Positions 9,157 to 20,615 of a DNA stretch of 64,000 nucleotides are shown in pieces. Under the pieces are notes generated by a model. That model searched no databases. It was given only the letters and a program-made list of their open reading frames with translations, and was not told the origin of the DNA. The DNA is from Rheum nobile (Eukaryota > Streptophyta > Magnoliopsida > Caryophyllales > Polygonaceae). Made by a program: the position numbers and the translations under genes. The first letter of the stretch is position 1. Every line of letters starts with the position of its first letter. The stretch covers positions 2,356,001-2,420,000 of the forward strand of contig WOAB01000893.1 in the NCBI GenBank assembly GCA_027886185.1, in the 5' to 3' direction.

Positions 9157-12100
9157 TTATGTTGGAGAAACAACATGAAGCTTGGAACGCAAGGAGAGAA
9201 ATCTGGCATTGCCAACAACCTTAGTGAAGATATCAGCAATCTGGTCTAAAGCTTGAACATGACGAACAATCAATGACCCAACTGCAACTTGCTCGCGAAC
9301 AAAATAGTAGTCGATCTTGATGTGCTTGGATCGATGATGGAAGACTGGATTAGCAGACATATAAGTGGCACTCAGATTGTCACATAAGATGATGGGCGGC
9401 TGCATGAGCGAGGCCTTGAGCTCCAGAAGAAGTTGTTGTATCCAGATCAATTCAGTGGCTGTGAAAGCGATCGCCCTATATTCGGCTTCAGAGCTGGACA
9501 TGGCAACCACATCCTGCTTCCTGGACGACCAACTGATCAGATTGCCGCCGTAATATATAGCAAACCCGTGCTGAGAACGACAATCATCACCATCTGAAGC
9601 CCATCCAACATCCGGAAAAACAACAAGGCGAGAGTCAGTGCAAGGGCGGAGTACCAAACCTGAATCAATAGAGCCCTTGAGAGAGCGAAGAATCCGCTTA
9701 ACAACGGCCCAGTGAGTCTCTGTGGGAGCATACATGAACTGACAAACCCTGTTAACAGCATAAGATAACTCTGGACGAGTGATAGTAACATACTGTAAAG
9801 CACCCACACCGCTGCGATATAGGTGATGGTCAGGCAATGGATCTCCAGCTTTGACAAGATGAGACGCAGGCTCAACAGGCGTGGAAATAGGCTTCGCATC
9901 CTCCATGCGAGACCGAATAAGAAGATCTCGAATGTATTTCGTCTGAGATAGAGTAATGGACTGTGATGTGTGGTGCAGCTCAATACCCAGAAAATAATAC
10001 AGAGTACCTAGATCACGCAGAGCAAAAGCCTGATTCAGCAGAGTGACAAACTGAGATATATTAGTCTTGCGAGAGCCTGTGATAATAAGGTCATCTACAT
10101 AGACCAAGATATATAAGACTGAGCCTCCAGAGTAACGAATAAAGAGACTGGTGTCAGACTTGCACGGCTGGAACCCATGGCGAAGAAGAAACGAGCCAAG
10201 CTTGGTAAACCAAGCACGCGGGGCCTGCTTGAGACCATAGAGAGCCTTCTTAAGGAGGCACACATGATTAGGGCGAGCTTGATCAATGAAGCCAGGAGGC
10301 TGTGTCATGTAAACTCGCTCATACAAATCACCATTTAGAAAGGCATTGTTGATGTCAACTTGATGAAGATGCCAACCAAGTGTGAGAGCAATAGTGAGCA
10401 CAATGCGAATAGTAGTGGGTTTCACCACCGGGCTGAATGTATCAAAATTATCAACGCCTTCCTCTTGATTAAATTCCTTGGCCACTAGACGCGCTTTGTA
10501 GCGCTCAATAGACCCATCAGACTTGCGCTTGATCCTGTACACCCACTTACAACCAACAATGTTAGCATTACAGGGGGCGGGACAATGTCCCAAGTCCCAT
10601 TACGCAAAAGAGCATCAAATTCAACCTGCATAGCATGTTGCCATTGTGGGAATTTAGAGGCTTGTATAAAGGTTTTAGGCTCAGGGTAGGCATCTGTAGT
10701 GGGTGGTAGTGGATGTTTGGTGGTGGAGAAGGATTTGGGCTTGAGGTTGTTGGTTTTGGAACGGGTGACCATGTCATGGTTTGTTCCAGCAACAGGCCTG
10801 AAATAGGAGGGATAAGGCAGCGGTACAGGAGGAGATGTAGTAGGCTGTAAAGAAGAGGATAAGGGCAAAGAGGACATACCTGCCGAGTTGTCAGAGGCAC
10901 CATCAGATCAGGATTCCTCTTGCAAGGGCGTTGAGGCCGGACTGCTGGCTTGGTCCAACGCCGGAGGTGAGGGTGGCGGGGACTCAAGTGTAGTAGCAAT
11001 GGGCAGGTGCGGTGAGGCAAAGGGTTGGCGAGGCGGTGTAGGTGGAGACCCGATGGACGACTCGGCTAACTGTAGGGGAGACAAAGACGAGACAAACAAG
11101 GGTGGCGAAGCCATAGGGGACCCTGGAGACACATGAAACGGATACGGGAAAATAGACTCATCAAAAATGACATGACGAGCAACATAAACACGACGCGGGG
11201 AGACATGAAGACATAGATAACCTTTATGTTTGGAGCTGTAACCGATAAAGACACAAGGGGACGACCTGAACTCCAACTTGTGAGTGTTGTAGGGGCAAAG
11301 AAAGGGATATCAAAGACACCCAAATGTTTTGAGAAAGGTATAGTCAGGAGGCTTACCATAGAGACACTCAAAAGGGGAGCGGAAACGAAGGATCAGAGTG
11401 ATGGTGCGGTTATGCAGGTAGACGGATGTGTGAAAGGCGTGCTCCCAGAATAGAGTAGGGAGGCTGACATGGGAGAGAAGTGCGAGCCCTTTCTCGATGA
11501 TGGTTCAATGGCGATGCTCCGCAGCCCCGTTTTGGGATTGAGTGTGAGGACAAGAGACCCGATGTAGGATGCCCTGTGTTTGCAGGTAAGAGGAGACATT
11601 TTTGTATTCACCACCCCAGTCAGATTGAAAGGCTTTTATTTTGGTAGAGAATTGTGTTTCTACCATTTTCTGGAATAGTTGGAAAAGATGAAGTACCTGC
11701 GATTTCAGGGCAAGAAAGAAAACCCATACAAACTTGGTGCAATCATCAACGAAAATCAAGAAATATCGATTGCCATTAAATGAAGTAACAGGAGCAGGGC
11801 CCCAAACATCATAATAAATGAGTTCAAAAGGACGACGACTAGACTCATGTGTGCTAGGGAGAGGTAAACGATGACTTTTCCCAAGTTGACACGACTCACA
11901 AACAGACTCAAGATTATGCGAAGACACTGGTAACTGAAATTTAGAAACTAGACGCTTTAAAACAGACTCATGAGGGTGACCCAGGCGAGCATGCCAATGT
12001 TGAAGAGACGTCTTGGTACCAAGGTAGGCTGAGGAGATCGGTTGGGCAGGAGGCGTGGAACCAAGCTGGTACAGTCCATTCTCAACGGTGCCTTTTAGGA

Positions 12101-12733
12101 GGGTCCGTCCCTGTAGGTCCTTCACAAAACAACAAGTAGGGTAAAAAATCATATACACATTGTTATCTTTGGTGAGTTGAGAAACACTGAGAAGGCTTTT
12201 CTTAATTTGAGGAACAAACAAGATATTATGAAGATGAATAGGTTTATGCAAAGCAGGTAGAGTTTTGTTACCCAAATGAGTAATGGGAAGAGACATACCA
12301 TTGCCAACATGTAAGCCTTCATTGCCAGAGTAATCAGAAGAAACAAAAAGGTTATCGAAGTCAGCCGTCACATGGTTTGTAGCACCTGTATCAAAATACC
12401 ATGCAGGATCAACAAGCTGCAAAGGCGACGCATTCACTGTAAGCGCAGACCGTTGCTGCTGATGTGGTTGCTGCAGAAAGGACGACTGGGCATCACCACG
12501 GTGGTTGCGACCACCACAACAGGAGGAACCACCACGGCCGGATCTGTCATTCCGGTTCTGACGACGACGCAGAGGAAATTCATCTGTATTGAGACGTTGC
12601 CAGCAGTTGAGGGTGTCATGCCCTGATTTTGCACAGATCTGACATTGTAGTTTGGGAGGCGGCTGATCCTCAGTAGACAAACTCGAACTCGCACCATCAG
12701 ATTGGCTCGAGGGGCGGCTGTTGGTGGACCCTC
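9157..12733 (-). pseudogene. Copia pol: zinc knuckle, protease, integrase, RT, RNase H (broken)
   Basis: In minus-strand order: zinc knuckle CQICAKSGHDTLNC; aspartic protease with YFDTGATNHVT (about 12376-12400); integrase with HWHARLGHP and CESCQLGK (zinc site), then catalytic D in YYDVWGP, D in FQSDWGGEY and E in NGAAEH. The integrase tail (FIGYSSKHKGY), RT with YVDD at 10090-10101 and copia RNase H (SSSEAEYRA, DNLSATYMS) follow. Lesions are a TGA just after the integrase glutamate (about 11505), a TGA near 11308 (after KTFGCL), a stop after the proline-rich linker (about 10906) and a frameshift near 10570-10600. The RT-RNase H part (9157-10593) is open for 478 codons, suggesting modest age. 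The gag-to-pol frame is split by the solo LTR at 12734. Confidence 0.93.
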
Positions 12734-13987
12734 TGATACGCCGTATTCTGTATGGCGTAGTTAGGGATTATTAGCACATTTTAGGAGACTTTGACAGGGT
12801 TTTGGAGCTAAGTTGATGGTTGTGGTGCGGAGCTACATTGTGGATGATTTGGAAGCACTTACGCGTTGAAGACGAAGCTCGAAGCTATGAAGGAGAGCTG
12901 GTGATCAGAAGACAAAAGCTTCTGGAGTGAAGACCGCAAGGTGGGGCGATGTACCGCGATCGCCGTTATTCTCCAGTCCAACAGAAGCTGCTGGAGCACA
13001 AACCGCAAGCCATGGCGATCGCGGTTGGTCGCGGTTTTGTCGCGCGACTGAACAGCTCCCGATTTTCCTTTCTGCTTGGCCGTTTCGTTTTGCTGAGTTA
13101 ATTGGTAATTAAATGGGCTCGGATTAGGTTTAGAAGGGGGCACGTCCAGACTGAGCAGCCATATTATTCGATCTCCCTTTCTTTCCTCTCAAGAACATTT
13201 TAGTTGTTTTTATCTCTTTTGGATTTGATTTGTTGCTGAAGAACATGAACCAGAACTAAACCCTTGTTTTGCCTAGCGTGGAAGCACAAGGTTGACTTGG
13301 TTGTAAGGTTTATTTCTCTTGTTCATCCCTTTGGATTTGGTATTGATTTCCTTGAGCATATTTCTATTACTATCTATTTTGCTAGATTGATCACCTAGTC
13401 TAAATCTATAGTAATTTAGGTGCTAGATTTGGGATAGACGGTGGAATCCCTAATCATAGGTAGCAACCACAATTGCATGAAATTGGTAAATTGAGTTCAA
13501 TTGTGAAAAGGAAATTGATTTGCATGACATATTTGCGGTGTTGAGTCTTGTTTGCAATCCATTAATCTTATACTCTATGCTATTGATTGAACCAACTTAG
13601 GAGGTCTTCTAGGTTATCAATTAGTAAGTGTTAGCAAGACCGGTTGGCTTGCTAATATAAACAAGATCAGAATTGGAACAAATCCATAGGATAAATATGA
13701 ACATGAGAAGAATCTATGATCAACTTGGTTAACCTTTGTGTGGAAACTTGCTAGGTGAAGCTCCCTTTCTTCATATTTGCTTAAACTTGATTCAGTGTTG
13801 TTTTATTTGAGTAGTTTTAGTAGAAAACCAAATCCCCCCCCCCATTTGTCCTTTTAAGTTGATAAATTAGTAATTGCATTGAAATTGACGTGTTAACTCC
13901 CTTGGGTTCGACTCCTTACTTGCATGCTATACTCTAGTTGTAATTTAGGATTACTTTGATAGCGCGCACGACTGAAAAACGCTATCA
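12734..13987 (+). mobile_element. Solo LTR inserted into the copia gag-pol frame
   Basis: The insert starts TGATACGCC and ends GCTATCA, with TG...CA and near-inverted ends. It is bracketed by CCCTC (12729-12733) and CCTTC (13988-13992), a 5-bp duplication with one mismatch. Removing it and one copy of the duplication rejoins the host frame at LARR/GSTNS. No PBS, PPT or coding region is present, so it is an LTR left by unequal recombination. It carries CpG-rich GCGATCGCGGTT-type motifs at 12950-13040. Family not determined; probably gypsy by size. The strand is a guess. Confidence 0.8.
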
Positions 13988-14738
13988 CCTTCTGCGAGCA
14001 AGATTGGCGGAAAGTTGGTTTGATTCAAGGGATGAAGATGCGGCCTGATGGTGTTCTTCCTCACGGAGAAGAAGGCCGGGCAACTCATCAGAAGAAACAG
14101 GTTCAGTCTTCATATTGATAGTCGTGCGGAAAGCGGCATACGAGGCATCCAAACCATGAAGGATGCATTCAACAAACTCCTCATCCGGTACCAAAAGCGA
14201 GCACTCAGCGAGGGAATCAGAAAAACTCTGCTTTTTCTCAAAATATTCCAAGATCGAAAGATTACCTTTCGAGAAGGTAATCTCGAAAGGTACCGGATGA
14301 GCCATGCTTCCTAGTCTGGGCATGAAACATCTTTTCGAGGATGAGCCATGCTTCGGAGGCGGTGGTGGCCCTGGCGACATGAGCAAGTAGCGGTGTTGAG
14401 AGGGTTGATCGAATCCAAAGGAGGACAAGGCGGTCCTTCTTCTTCCAGACGACATATGCAGGGTTGGGAGCCTCAGGCGTCGGTGGGTCGATTGTGGCAG
14501 GCAGCGTCGTCGGAGGTGTATCAGACGGCTGCAGGAGAGAGTCAAGATCATATGCTTCAAGAGCGGACTTGACTGTGTTGCGCCACAACGAATAATTGGT
14601 ACGTTCGAGGCGGATCTGGATGCTGGGAAAGTGCAGCGAACCCGGGAGTAGCGAGCCAGAGGCGGCGGCCAGGATGTTGCCGCTCAAAGTACTGCTCGGT
14701 GCGGTGGTGCTGGCAGTGGATGCACTAGTGGACGACAT
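13988..14738 (-). pseudogene. Copia gag, N-terminal portion
   Basis: Begins at an ATG at 14736-14738, about 55 bp after the PBS. Ser/Thr-rich start, then a retrotransposon gag with LERTNYSLWRNTVKSALEAYDL, VVWKKKDRLVLLWIRSTL and TTASEAWLILEKMF, as in the copia UBN2-type capsid region. The frame shifts near 14262-14330, where two overlapping frames each carry one half. It continues as LAECSLLVPDEEFVECILHG and ends at the solo LTR (LSANLARR). Downstream coding resumes at 12733. Confidence 0.85.
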
Positions 14739-14792
14739 GGCTGCGGAAGATTAGGGTTTTAATTGTGGAAAGGGATCGATTTTAGGCTGATA

Positions 14793-14803
14793 GCCTGATA
14801 CCA
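14793..14803 (-). promoter_or_regulatory. Primer binding site
   Basis: TGGTATCAGGC on the minus strand directly follows the 5' LTR end. It is a slightly diverged initiator tRNA-Met site. Confidence 0.8.
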
Positions 14804-14950
14804 TATAAACACTTTGATATTTTGTGTAAAAGGATTTTTCTTATTTCTTTCATTGAATGAATGAGTACATATATAGGTGTACAGGATATTTACTTGGAGA
14901 GCAAGAAGTGATATCCTAAACAAATCATATGAAATATATCTTTCCTAATA
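14804..14950 (-). repeat. 5' LTR of the short-LTR copia element
   Basis: 147 bp, matching the 3' LTR; begins TATTAGGAAAG and ends GTTTATA on the minus strand. Followed outside by the TTATG duplication. Confidence 0.92.
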
Positions 14951-14955
14951 TTATG

Positions 14956-15858
14956 ATATAAGTATACACAACAAATGGGTCTATTTGGCAACTTAGAGAT
15001 TATAAAAGGTGAAGTTGATTAACTGAAGTTGTAGCTAAAAGCTAAAATTGGTAGATTATAGAAGTTAATACAAGCTAAAATTTGATAGTAAAATTAACGA
15101 GCTTATTTTTTTAAATATGTTTTTTAGGTGTTCGAGTTAGTTAATGAGACTGATTAGATAGCTAATTTTTGGACAAAATTACTATAATGAGTTCTATGAA
15201 AAATTATTGTCATTCATATAAATAAGAAAAAAAATGTTGTACAAGTTTTGTATCAGGTTTATCCACTTTAATTTCTCAATCAATTCAATTGCACAACATT
15301 ACCACAAATCAACTGATTTTTTAAATTGCTCCCACCGTTGTCACTCAATACCGAGTTTCTCTGAATCCCCAATCCAATTTTATTGATCAAGCACAATTTT
15401 GAGTATATTTAGTGTTGAATCTCATTTAGGAAAATAGGATGCCGTTGCTCGTCGTGGAAGTTCAAGGGGAGGCCCACTCGCACGCCTCCTTCAATTGCCA
15501 CTTCCACCGGTGCTTGTGTCAACGCCGATGATGTTTCTATAGGCCATCTTCCTCATCCGTCACCACCTTTTATCTCTCCTTGAAGTCCCCCGTCTCCACT
15601 AGCAGTCGTTTCCTCTCCTCCTACCGCCGCGAGCACCCCAAATTTGACCCACGCCTCCTACTCTGCTCCTCCCGCCCTCGATGGCCTCGTTGTCCTCGTT
15701 ACCAGTGACAACATCGTCGCTCCCACGCCTTCCTCGTAACTTGGATTTCTCCATATATTGGTATTCAACTTTTATCTTTGTCCCTAGCTCTGTAGATCTG
15801 TAGTTGAAAGGGAAAAAATGGTATGAAGAAAAAATCGATCAACACCTTCAATTTCAAA
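14956..15858. other. Unassigned sequence between element clusters
   Basis: The first 450 bp are AT-rich with no recognisable feature. From about 15440 to 15740 the sequence is unusually C-rich and codon-like in patches (TCCGCCCTCGATGGCCTC region), but stops occur in every frame and I recognise no protein. It could be a gene fragment. No RNA gene seen. Confidence 0.45.
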
Positions 15859-15911
15859 TAATGTTGGGGGTAACCTTATTTTTTACGCCCTTTGCATTAG
15901 CTAGTGACATG
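15859..15911 (+). repeat. Left LTR of the outer element, part 1 of 2
   Basis: This fragment (ending TTAGCTAGTGACATG) continues at 50752 once the Tat element is removed. The right LTR has the joined equivalent at about 53796-53860. Confidence 0.7.
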
Positions 15912-16461
15912 TGTTTTGGGTAGATTAAATATGATGACTTGATCTGCTTTGTTTGTAGAGTATGAGAGCCTAAGTTAACACGTTCGAGTTTTATTGATCG
16001 AGAGAGGTGGAAAAACGAACTCTTGGAGCTTAGATTTGTATTAGATGCTATTGATCGTGTGTCCCTTTACAAGAGGAGAATACCCTCCTTATATAGAGGT
16101 CTATGGATTTTCCTAATAAAGATAGAGTTTCCATATTTACAAGATAAGATATCTCTTGCGATGCAAGTAAATAATACAGATAAGATAAATCTATTTCCAT
16201 CTATAGCTTATAAGGTATTTTATCCCATATCTCCTATCTTGAGCACCTCCATAATGAAGATCTAGACGAGCCTACACGTCTCAGAATTATGCCCATCTTA
16301 TTTATGGGAAATAAGATCCTTCTCACGCATGGCATAACATGTTCACTTCGCATGCATCATGTCCGTCATACCTATAGCATTTTCCCTTTGCAATGATATG
16401 GTGTAACCTGTCTCGACCTCTCCCGGTGCTCCACATAGGTTTAGATCCAAGGGCCCTAACA
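15912..16461 (-). repeat. 3' LTR of the Tat element
   Basis: 550 bp; ends TGTTTTGGG...GGGCCCTAACA on the plus strand. Aligns along its length with 50197-50751, including a shared TATATAAGG box on the minus strand (about 16088-16098). Confidence 0.9.
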
Positions 16462-16734
16462 AGAACCCTAAGGCATTTGCATATGAGTCGTGGTTGATGT
16501 GTAGACAATTTCAGATCTCTCCATTGGAACTCGGAGCGCCAATCCAATCAAAAGATTTTTAAATCTTTCATTTTTTTTTTTCAATAAAGTACTGTCACCT
16601 CTTATTAAAGGCAACTCAATCATCCTTTCCCCCACCCTGCAAGCCTGCTATAGGTAATCTCTCTCTTCAATTTTTCTTTTCACCGTTTCAATACTCATAT
16701 CTCACGTATTCGTCCTCCGAACATCTCCCAACTT

Positions 16735-17796
16735 TTGAATCCCGAAGTTCCAATGACGAGCAACCTCATTTTCTTCCCACGAACATACTCTCTTCGCACC
16801 ACCGACAAGCCACCTCTATCCTTAACCCCCGACCCTTTATCTGATCTGTTGGTTTCCCGATTGACACAGTCGTCATGGTTACCGACGAATTCGTCTTTGC
16901 CGACTTCCACAATCGGGGTTGGGTTTCTATGTACGTGTACCCGTTCAGGATTGGCCCTCGTCTCCCCTTCTCTCATCTGGTTCGTTCTTTCTTGTCTATT
17001 CTCGACTTCTCTATCGGCCAAGTCTTACCCCAAACCTGAAGGATCTTCCTCACTTTGGACAGAATCACCGAAGCATATAATATTCCCGTTACCGTCAAAG
17101 ATCTCCTTTACTCCTACTCCATCTCCTTGTGTAGTAAAGGAAGGGTCACATGAAACTGAGATCGAGGAAGCCTTGCCCGATAATCGACGCCACCAAAAAT
17201 GACAGGGGATGGTCCGACATGTTCTTCTTTGTGAAGACATCTTTGCTGGGAACCGACTGTGATTTCTTACGCCAATCTTGGCGAAAAGAAAGTAAAACAT
17301 TGTTTTGATTCTTGTTGTTGTCTTCATCGTGTTTTAACGTGCATCTCACTTTTCCTTGTTAATAGTGAATTGAGAAGCCATCTGTCCTAGGGACGAGCCA
17401 ACGGAGATCACCAAGAGAATTCTTGCTTTATCCGCACGTGAGAGGACCTTTGTAGAAGTTTCATTTGAAGAACACCCAGTAGAGGAGGTTGAGCCATCGC
17501 CGCCCCTGAAATGTGTAAGTCCTCATATTTTTGCCTACTTGAAATGTGACGACATATTCTGGCTTCCCATCATGTTGTAATTTTGCAAACTTATAGTGAC
17601 AAGATCAAGGCGTTTGGATTCCGATGCCTACAAGATTGCATCAAAGAAAAAGAAGATGCTAGGTTCTAACATTTCCATCGTGACCCCTAAGGACTTGCCG
17701 AGAGCTCTCAAGGCCACCCCTGCTCCGGAGAAGCGTGAAGAGACTGTCGTGAAGAAGGTGTCCTCCTCTTCCAATGTGTCAAATCTGCATGGAATG
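16735..17796 (+). pseudogene. Antisense ORF of the Tat element, 5' part (Transposase_28-like)
   Basis: Plus-strand coding remnant lying antisense to the Tat genes, between integrase and the 3' LTR. A frame around 16860-17130 contains FVFADFHNRGWVSMYVYPFR, then IGPRLPFSHLVRSFLSILDF, then TLDRITEAYNIPVTV. This resembles the family long labelled putative gypsy-type transposon (Pfam PF04195). Stops and frame changes follow. A small intron is plausible at 17513-17596 (GTGTAAGT donor, TTATAG acceptor), which would join PPLK to LTRSRRLDSDAYK. The frame reaches HGML(A) at the insertion of the 17802 element. Function in the lineage is unknown. Confidence 0.6.
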
Positions 17797-17801
17797 CTAG
17801 C

Positions 17802-19336
17802 TGTGGGTGCCAGATTTCAGTGGGCTCAAGGCCCATAAAGAATAAGAGGCCCAAAACCTTATTTTTAGGGTAAAAGAAAAATCAACAAAAAGGAGACTTG
17901 GGCAAAGGGGAGATAAAAAGAGAGATCTGGAGAGCGAGTTTTCTGGGGGGGGGGAGGTCAGAGCAAACACCGAGAAAGGCTCCAATGGGGAATTTCCGAT
18001 AAGGGCAACAACAAAAGAGCAATTGGAGATGGGAGCTCTCTGAAGCTTGACAGGAAGCGATGGGAGAGAAAGGGAGCTTCACTTTCTGGAGGGAGAGGCC
18101 ACGGTTTTGGAGATAGAGAGAGAGCCTTCGCCCCCTCCGGTGGCTCCATCAGCTCCGCCTTGTCGGATCGGAGCAATAGGAACGTTCAGGGGCTATTTCT
18201 GGATTACTCCGACGTCGGAAGGGGCATTTATGCTGTCCAACTATCCCTTCTCCTCGACGCCCAGTTGGTGGTGCCCGTCGTTGGCTACCCAAAGTGGTCG
18301 ATGACTCTCGAAGCCCGCTTCTCCTTCCCCAGCCCCTTTCTATAGCCAATCTCGTCGGTTGAGCTACCAAGGTACGTGTTCGATCTCGATTCGACTCATT
18401 CACTCTCTCAATTAATGCTAGGTGCATGCTTAGTCCGATAGTAACGTTTCCCCGCGTGCAATGCTTGATGTGCAATGTGTGTATATGCGTATTCTGTCTT
18501 GGCAAGGTTAAGCTCTAATTAATTAGCTAGAAATATGAGAAAGGAGAAGCTAAGCTAGTATCAAACTCTAATTAATTAGTCAGAGATATGAAGAGAAGCT
18601 TGGTAGAATGCAACTGGCATGCTAATATAGAATAACTCTTGATAATTAATAGACCTAAGGTTTAGGCCTAGATCATGTTGGTAGAACTTGGCCTCGCGGG
18701 GCTATCTCGGATACACCTTAATAGGTTAAACGTCGGATTACAGCTGCACCAAGGCGGGTCGCGGGAGGCTAGTGACTTTAATACTTTGCTTGATATATTG
18801 GGTGATTACATAGCTTCTGAGATCATCTATACGTTCTCGATGTCTTGTTTGAATGCTAGAAAGTATATGTTAGCTCATTACTGTGCTTGTGGTGGAATGA
18901 TTACCACTGAAAAGCCCAATGCCCGACTAATGAAATAAAGGGTGAATATACTCGGTCAAGGTAATTCGACGGGCTAGTCGACCTCTCACCCTTAACCTCT
19001 CTCTCTATATATATATATATGCCCTTCGTATAGAAACTAACTTGAGCGTCGGAGAGCCCGTCCCGGGGAAAGCCATCTCCGGGGTGTTTTTCAGGTGAAT
19101 CTCGCGTATGAGAAAGTTGCTGGAGCTCAAGAACAACTACATGCAATCTGGAGAGGTGTGAAGAAATATATCAATATCAGAACTGAACCGTGAAGTCAGA
19201 GATCCCGCCCTACGCGAAGCCAGAGACTGGGAAGTTGCTGAGGACGTCCCCGAAACAAACAAATTCCTAAGCACACCCGGGTCGAGGGTGTGTTGACCCT
19301 CGACGTCTTCACGGAGGGTTGAATCGGGTTTCAAAA
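17802..19336 (+). repeat. 5' LTR of the LARD
   Basis: Starts TGTGGGTGCCAG; its end (TTTCAAAA) corresponds to TTTCAACA in the other LTR. Nearly identical to 23009-24544. A CT run followed by an alternating TA tract at about 18995-19020 may serve as TATA region. Small frames inside are present in both copies because the LTRs are duplicates, not because they are genes. Confidence 0.93.
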
Positions 19337-19337
19337 C

Positions 19338-19354
19338 TGGCGCCGACCGTGGGG
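19338..19354 (+). promoter_or_regulatory. Primer binding site (TGGCGCC type)
   Basis: TGGCGCCGACCGTGGGG begins one base after the LTR end. The host Tat element has a similar site (TTGGCACCCACCGTGGGG). Confidence 0.85.
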
Positions 19355-20100
19355 ATGTCCTTACGCACTAGAGACGCTCTTGTCGTGACGAAATGCCCGC
19401 TCTACGAAGAACCTCTGGCAACCGAGCTCCACTACACTCCACTTCGGCCTCGATTAGCCTTCACTCCTCTCTACTTATACTTCGCGTAGCTCTCACTACT
19501 TTATCCATGTTTTCACGTAGGCTTTACGGCCTCTTACAACGGCTAGGGCTCGTACGTCCCTCAAGCCGACGCAATCTACAGCATCACTCTGCTCGTCACC
19601 ACTCATGCCTTTTACAAATATGTAAGAAGAAAAGCAATATGAGGTCGAAAAGGAAGAGACACTGCACTTTAGAGCGAATAGAACAACATCGTAAGAAAAG
19701 CTAGCGAGACCTCCTCCGCGAAGGCCTCCCCGGCCTTTGCCCTTGGCTTTCCCATTCTTCGCTTGGCCTTTCCCGGCCTTCGCAAAAAACTCTTGGCATA
19801 TGCTCTTCGCTCCCCAACTTGAGCCTATTGCCTTCACGAAGACACCCCCTCGGGAAGGTCCCCTTTCGCGAAGGTCTCCCCTTCACGAAGGCCTCTGCCT
19901 CTCCACCTTCACGAAGGCCTCCCTTCACGTATGGCTTCCCAGCCGCCCGCCCTCCATGGGCTTAAAGAAAGAAAATAACAATTGCAATACGATAAGAGCA
20001 ATACGTAACAACAAGGTACACAACACAAAGTACCCCCATAAATACGCGCGCGAATCATTAAAAATTGCAATCCACAATACGAAAGACAAACAAAAATCCT

Positions 20101-20240
20101 AAGCTATTTTCTTATGTGCAAGTAAAAAACAAGTATGCACAAGAAAAAACAAATATGTGCAAGTAAAAACAAGTATGCACAAGAAAAAACAAATATGTGC
20201 AAGTAAAAGCAAGTATGCACAAGTAAAAGCAATGTATCTG
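20101..20240. repeat. Short tandem repeats, about 39-40 bp
   Basis: Units of the type CAAGTATGCACAAGAAAAAA followed by CAAATATGTG recur head to tail about three times with small changes. Low-complexity A-rich sequence inside the LARD. Confidence 0.75.
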
Positions 20241-20264
20241 CAAGAACAAGTGAGCTTGAGCAAG

Positions 20265-20615
20265 TGAAAGCAATACCAGACGGTATTGGGCTCAGCCACA
20301 TCGAGTCAATACGCGTAGCAATACCAGACGGCACTGGCTTAGCAATGATTAGCCAGTGCGCATAGCAACACCCAAACGGTATCGGCCGAGAGTCGGCGAT
20401 ACGCATAGCAATGCCAGACGGCACTGGCTTGGCAATGATTAGCCAGTGCTCGTAGCAACACCCAAACGGTATCGGCCGAGAGTCGGCGATGCGCGTAGCA
20501 ATACCAGACGGTACTGGCTTGGCGAGTATTAGCCAGTACGCGTAGCAACACTAGACGACACTGGGCCTGGCAAGCATTGGCCAGTGTGCGTAGCAATACC
20601 AGCAAGTATGCGCGA
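20265..20615. repeat. Imperfect repeats with ATACCAGACGG(T/C)A(T/C)TGG core
   Basis: Alternating segments AGCAATACCAGACGG, CTTGGCAATGATTAGCCAGT and ACACCCAAACGGTATCGGCC recur in an order giving a higher-order unit of about 110 bp. GACGGCACTGG / CCAGTGCG pairs make small dyads. Confidence 0.7.

Larger units (their letters stand above)
8997..14950 (-). mobile_element. Nearly complete short-LTR Ty1/copia element (Ale/Retrofit-like)
   Basis: Minus-strand element with two matching LTRs of 147-149 bp, a tRNA-Met-type PBS, gag, protease, integrase, RT, RNase H (the normal copia order) and a PPT. It is flanked by perfect TTATG duplications at 8992-8996 and 14951-14955. The outer termini are TA...TA rather than TG...CA in both LTRs. 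Without the nested solo LTR the element would be about 4.7 kb, the size of small single-ORF copia elements. Lineage is inferred from LTR size and protein motifs. Confidence 0.92.

Noticed and set aside
10888..11136. Plus-strand Gly-rich 82-codon frame
   Set aside because: Antisense of the proline-rich integrase-RT linker of the copia pol.
15440..15740. Captured gene fragment
   Set aside because: C-rich and partly codon-like but with stops in all frames and no recognisable domain; kept only as unassigned sequence.
18149..18505. 118-codon minus-strand frame repeated almost identically at 23357-23713
   Set aside because: The two copies lie at the same position in the two LTRs of one LARD. Their identity reflects LTR duplication, not conservation of a protein.
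18995..19022. Alternating TA tract as a regulatory element
   Set aside because: Microsatellite length variation between the two LTRs; may overlap the TATA region but nothing more can be supported.
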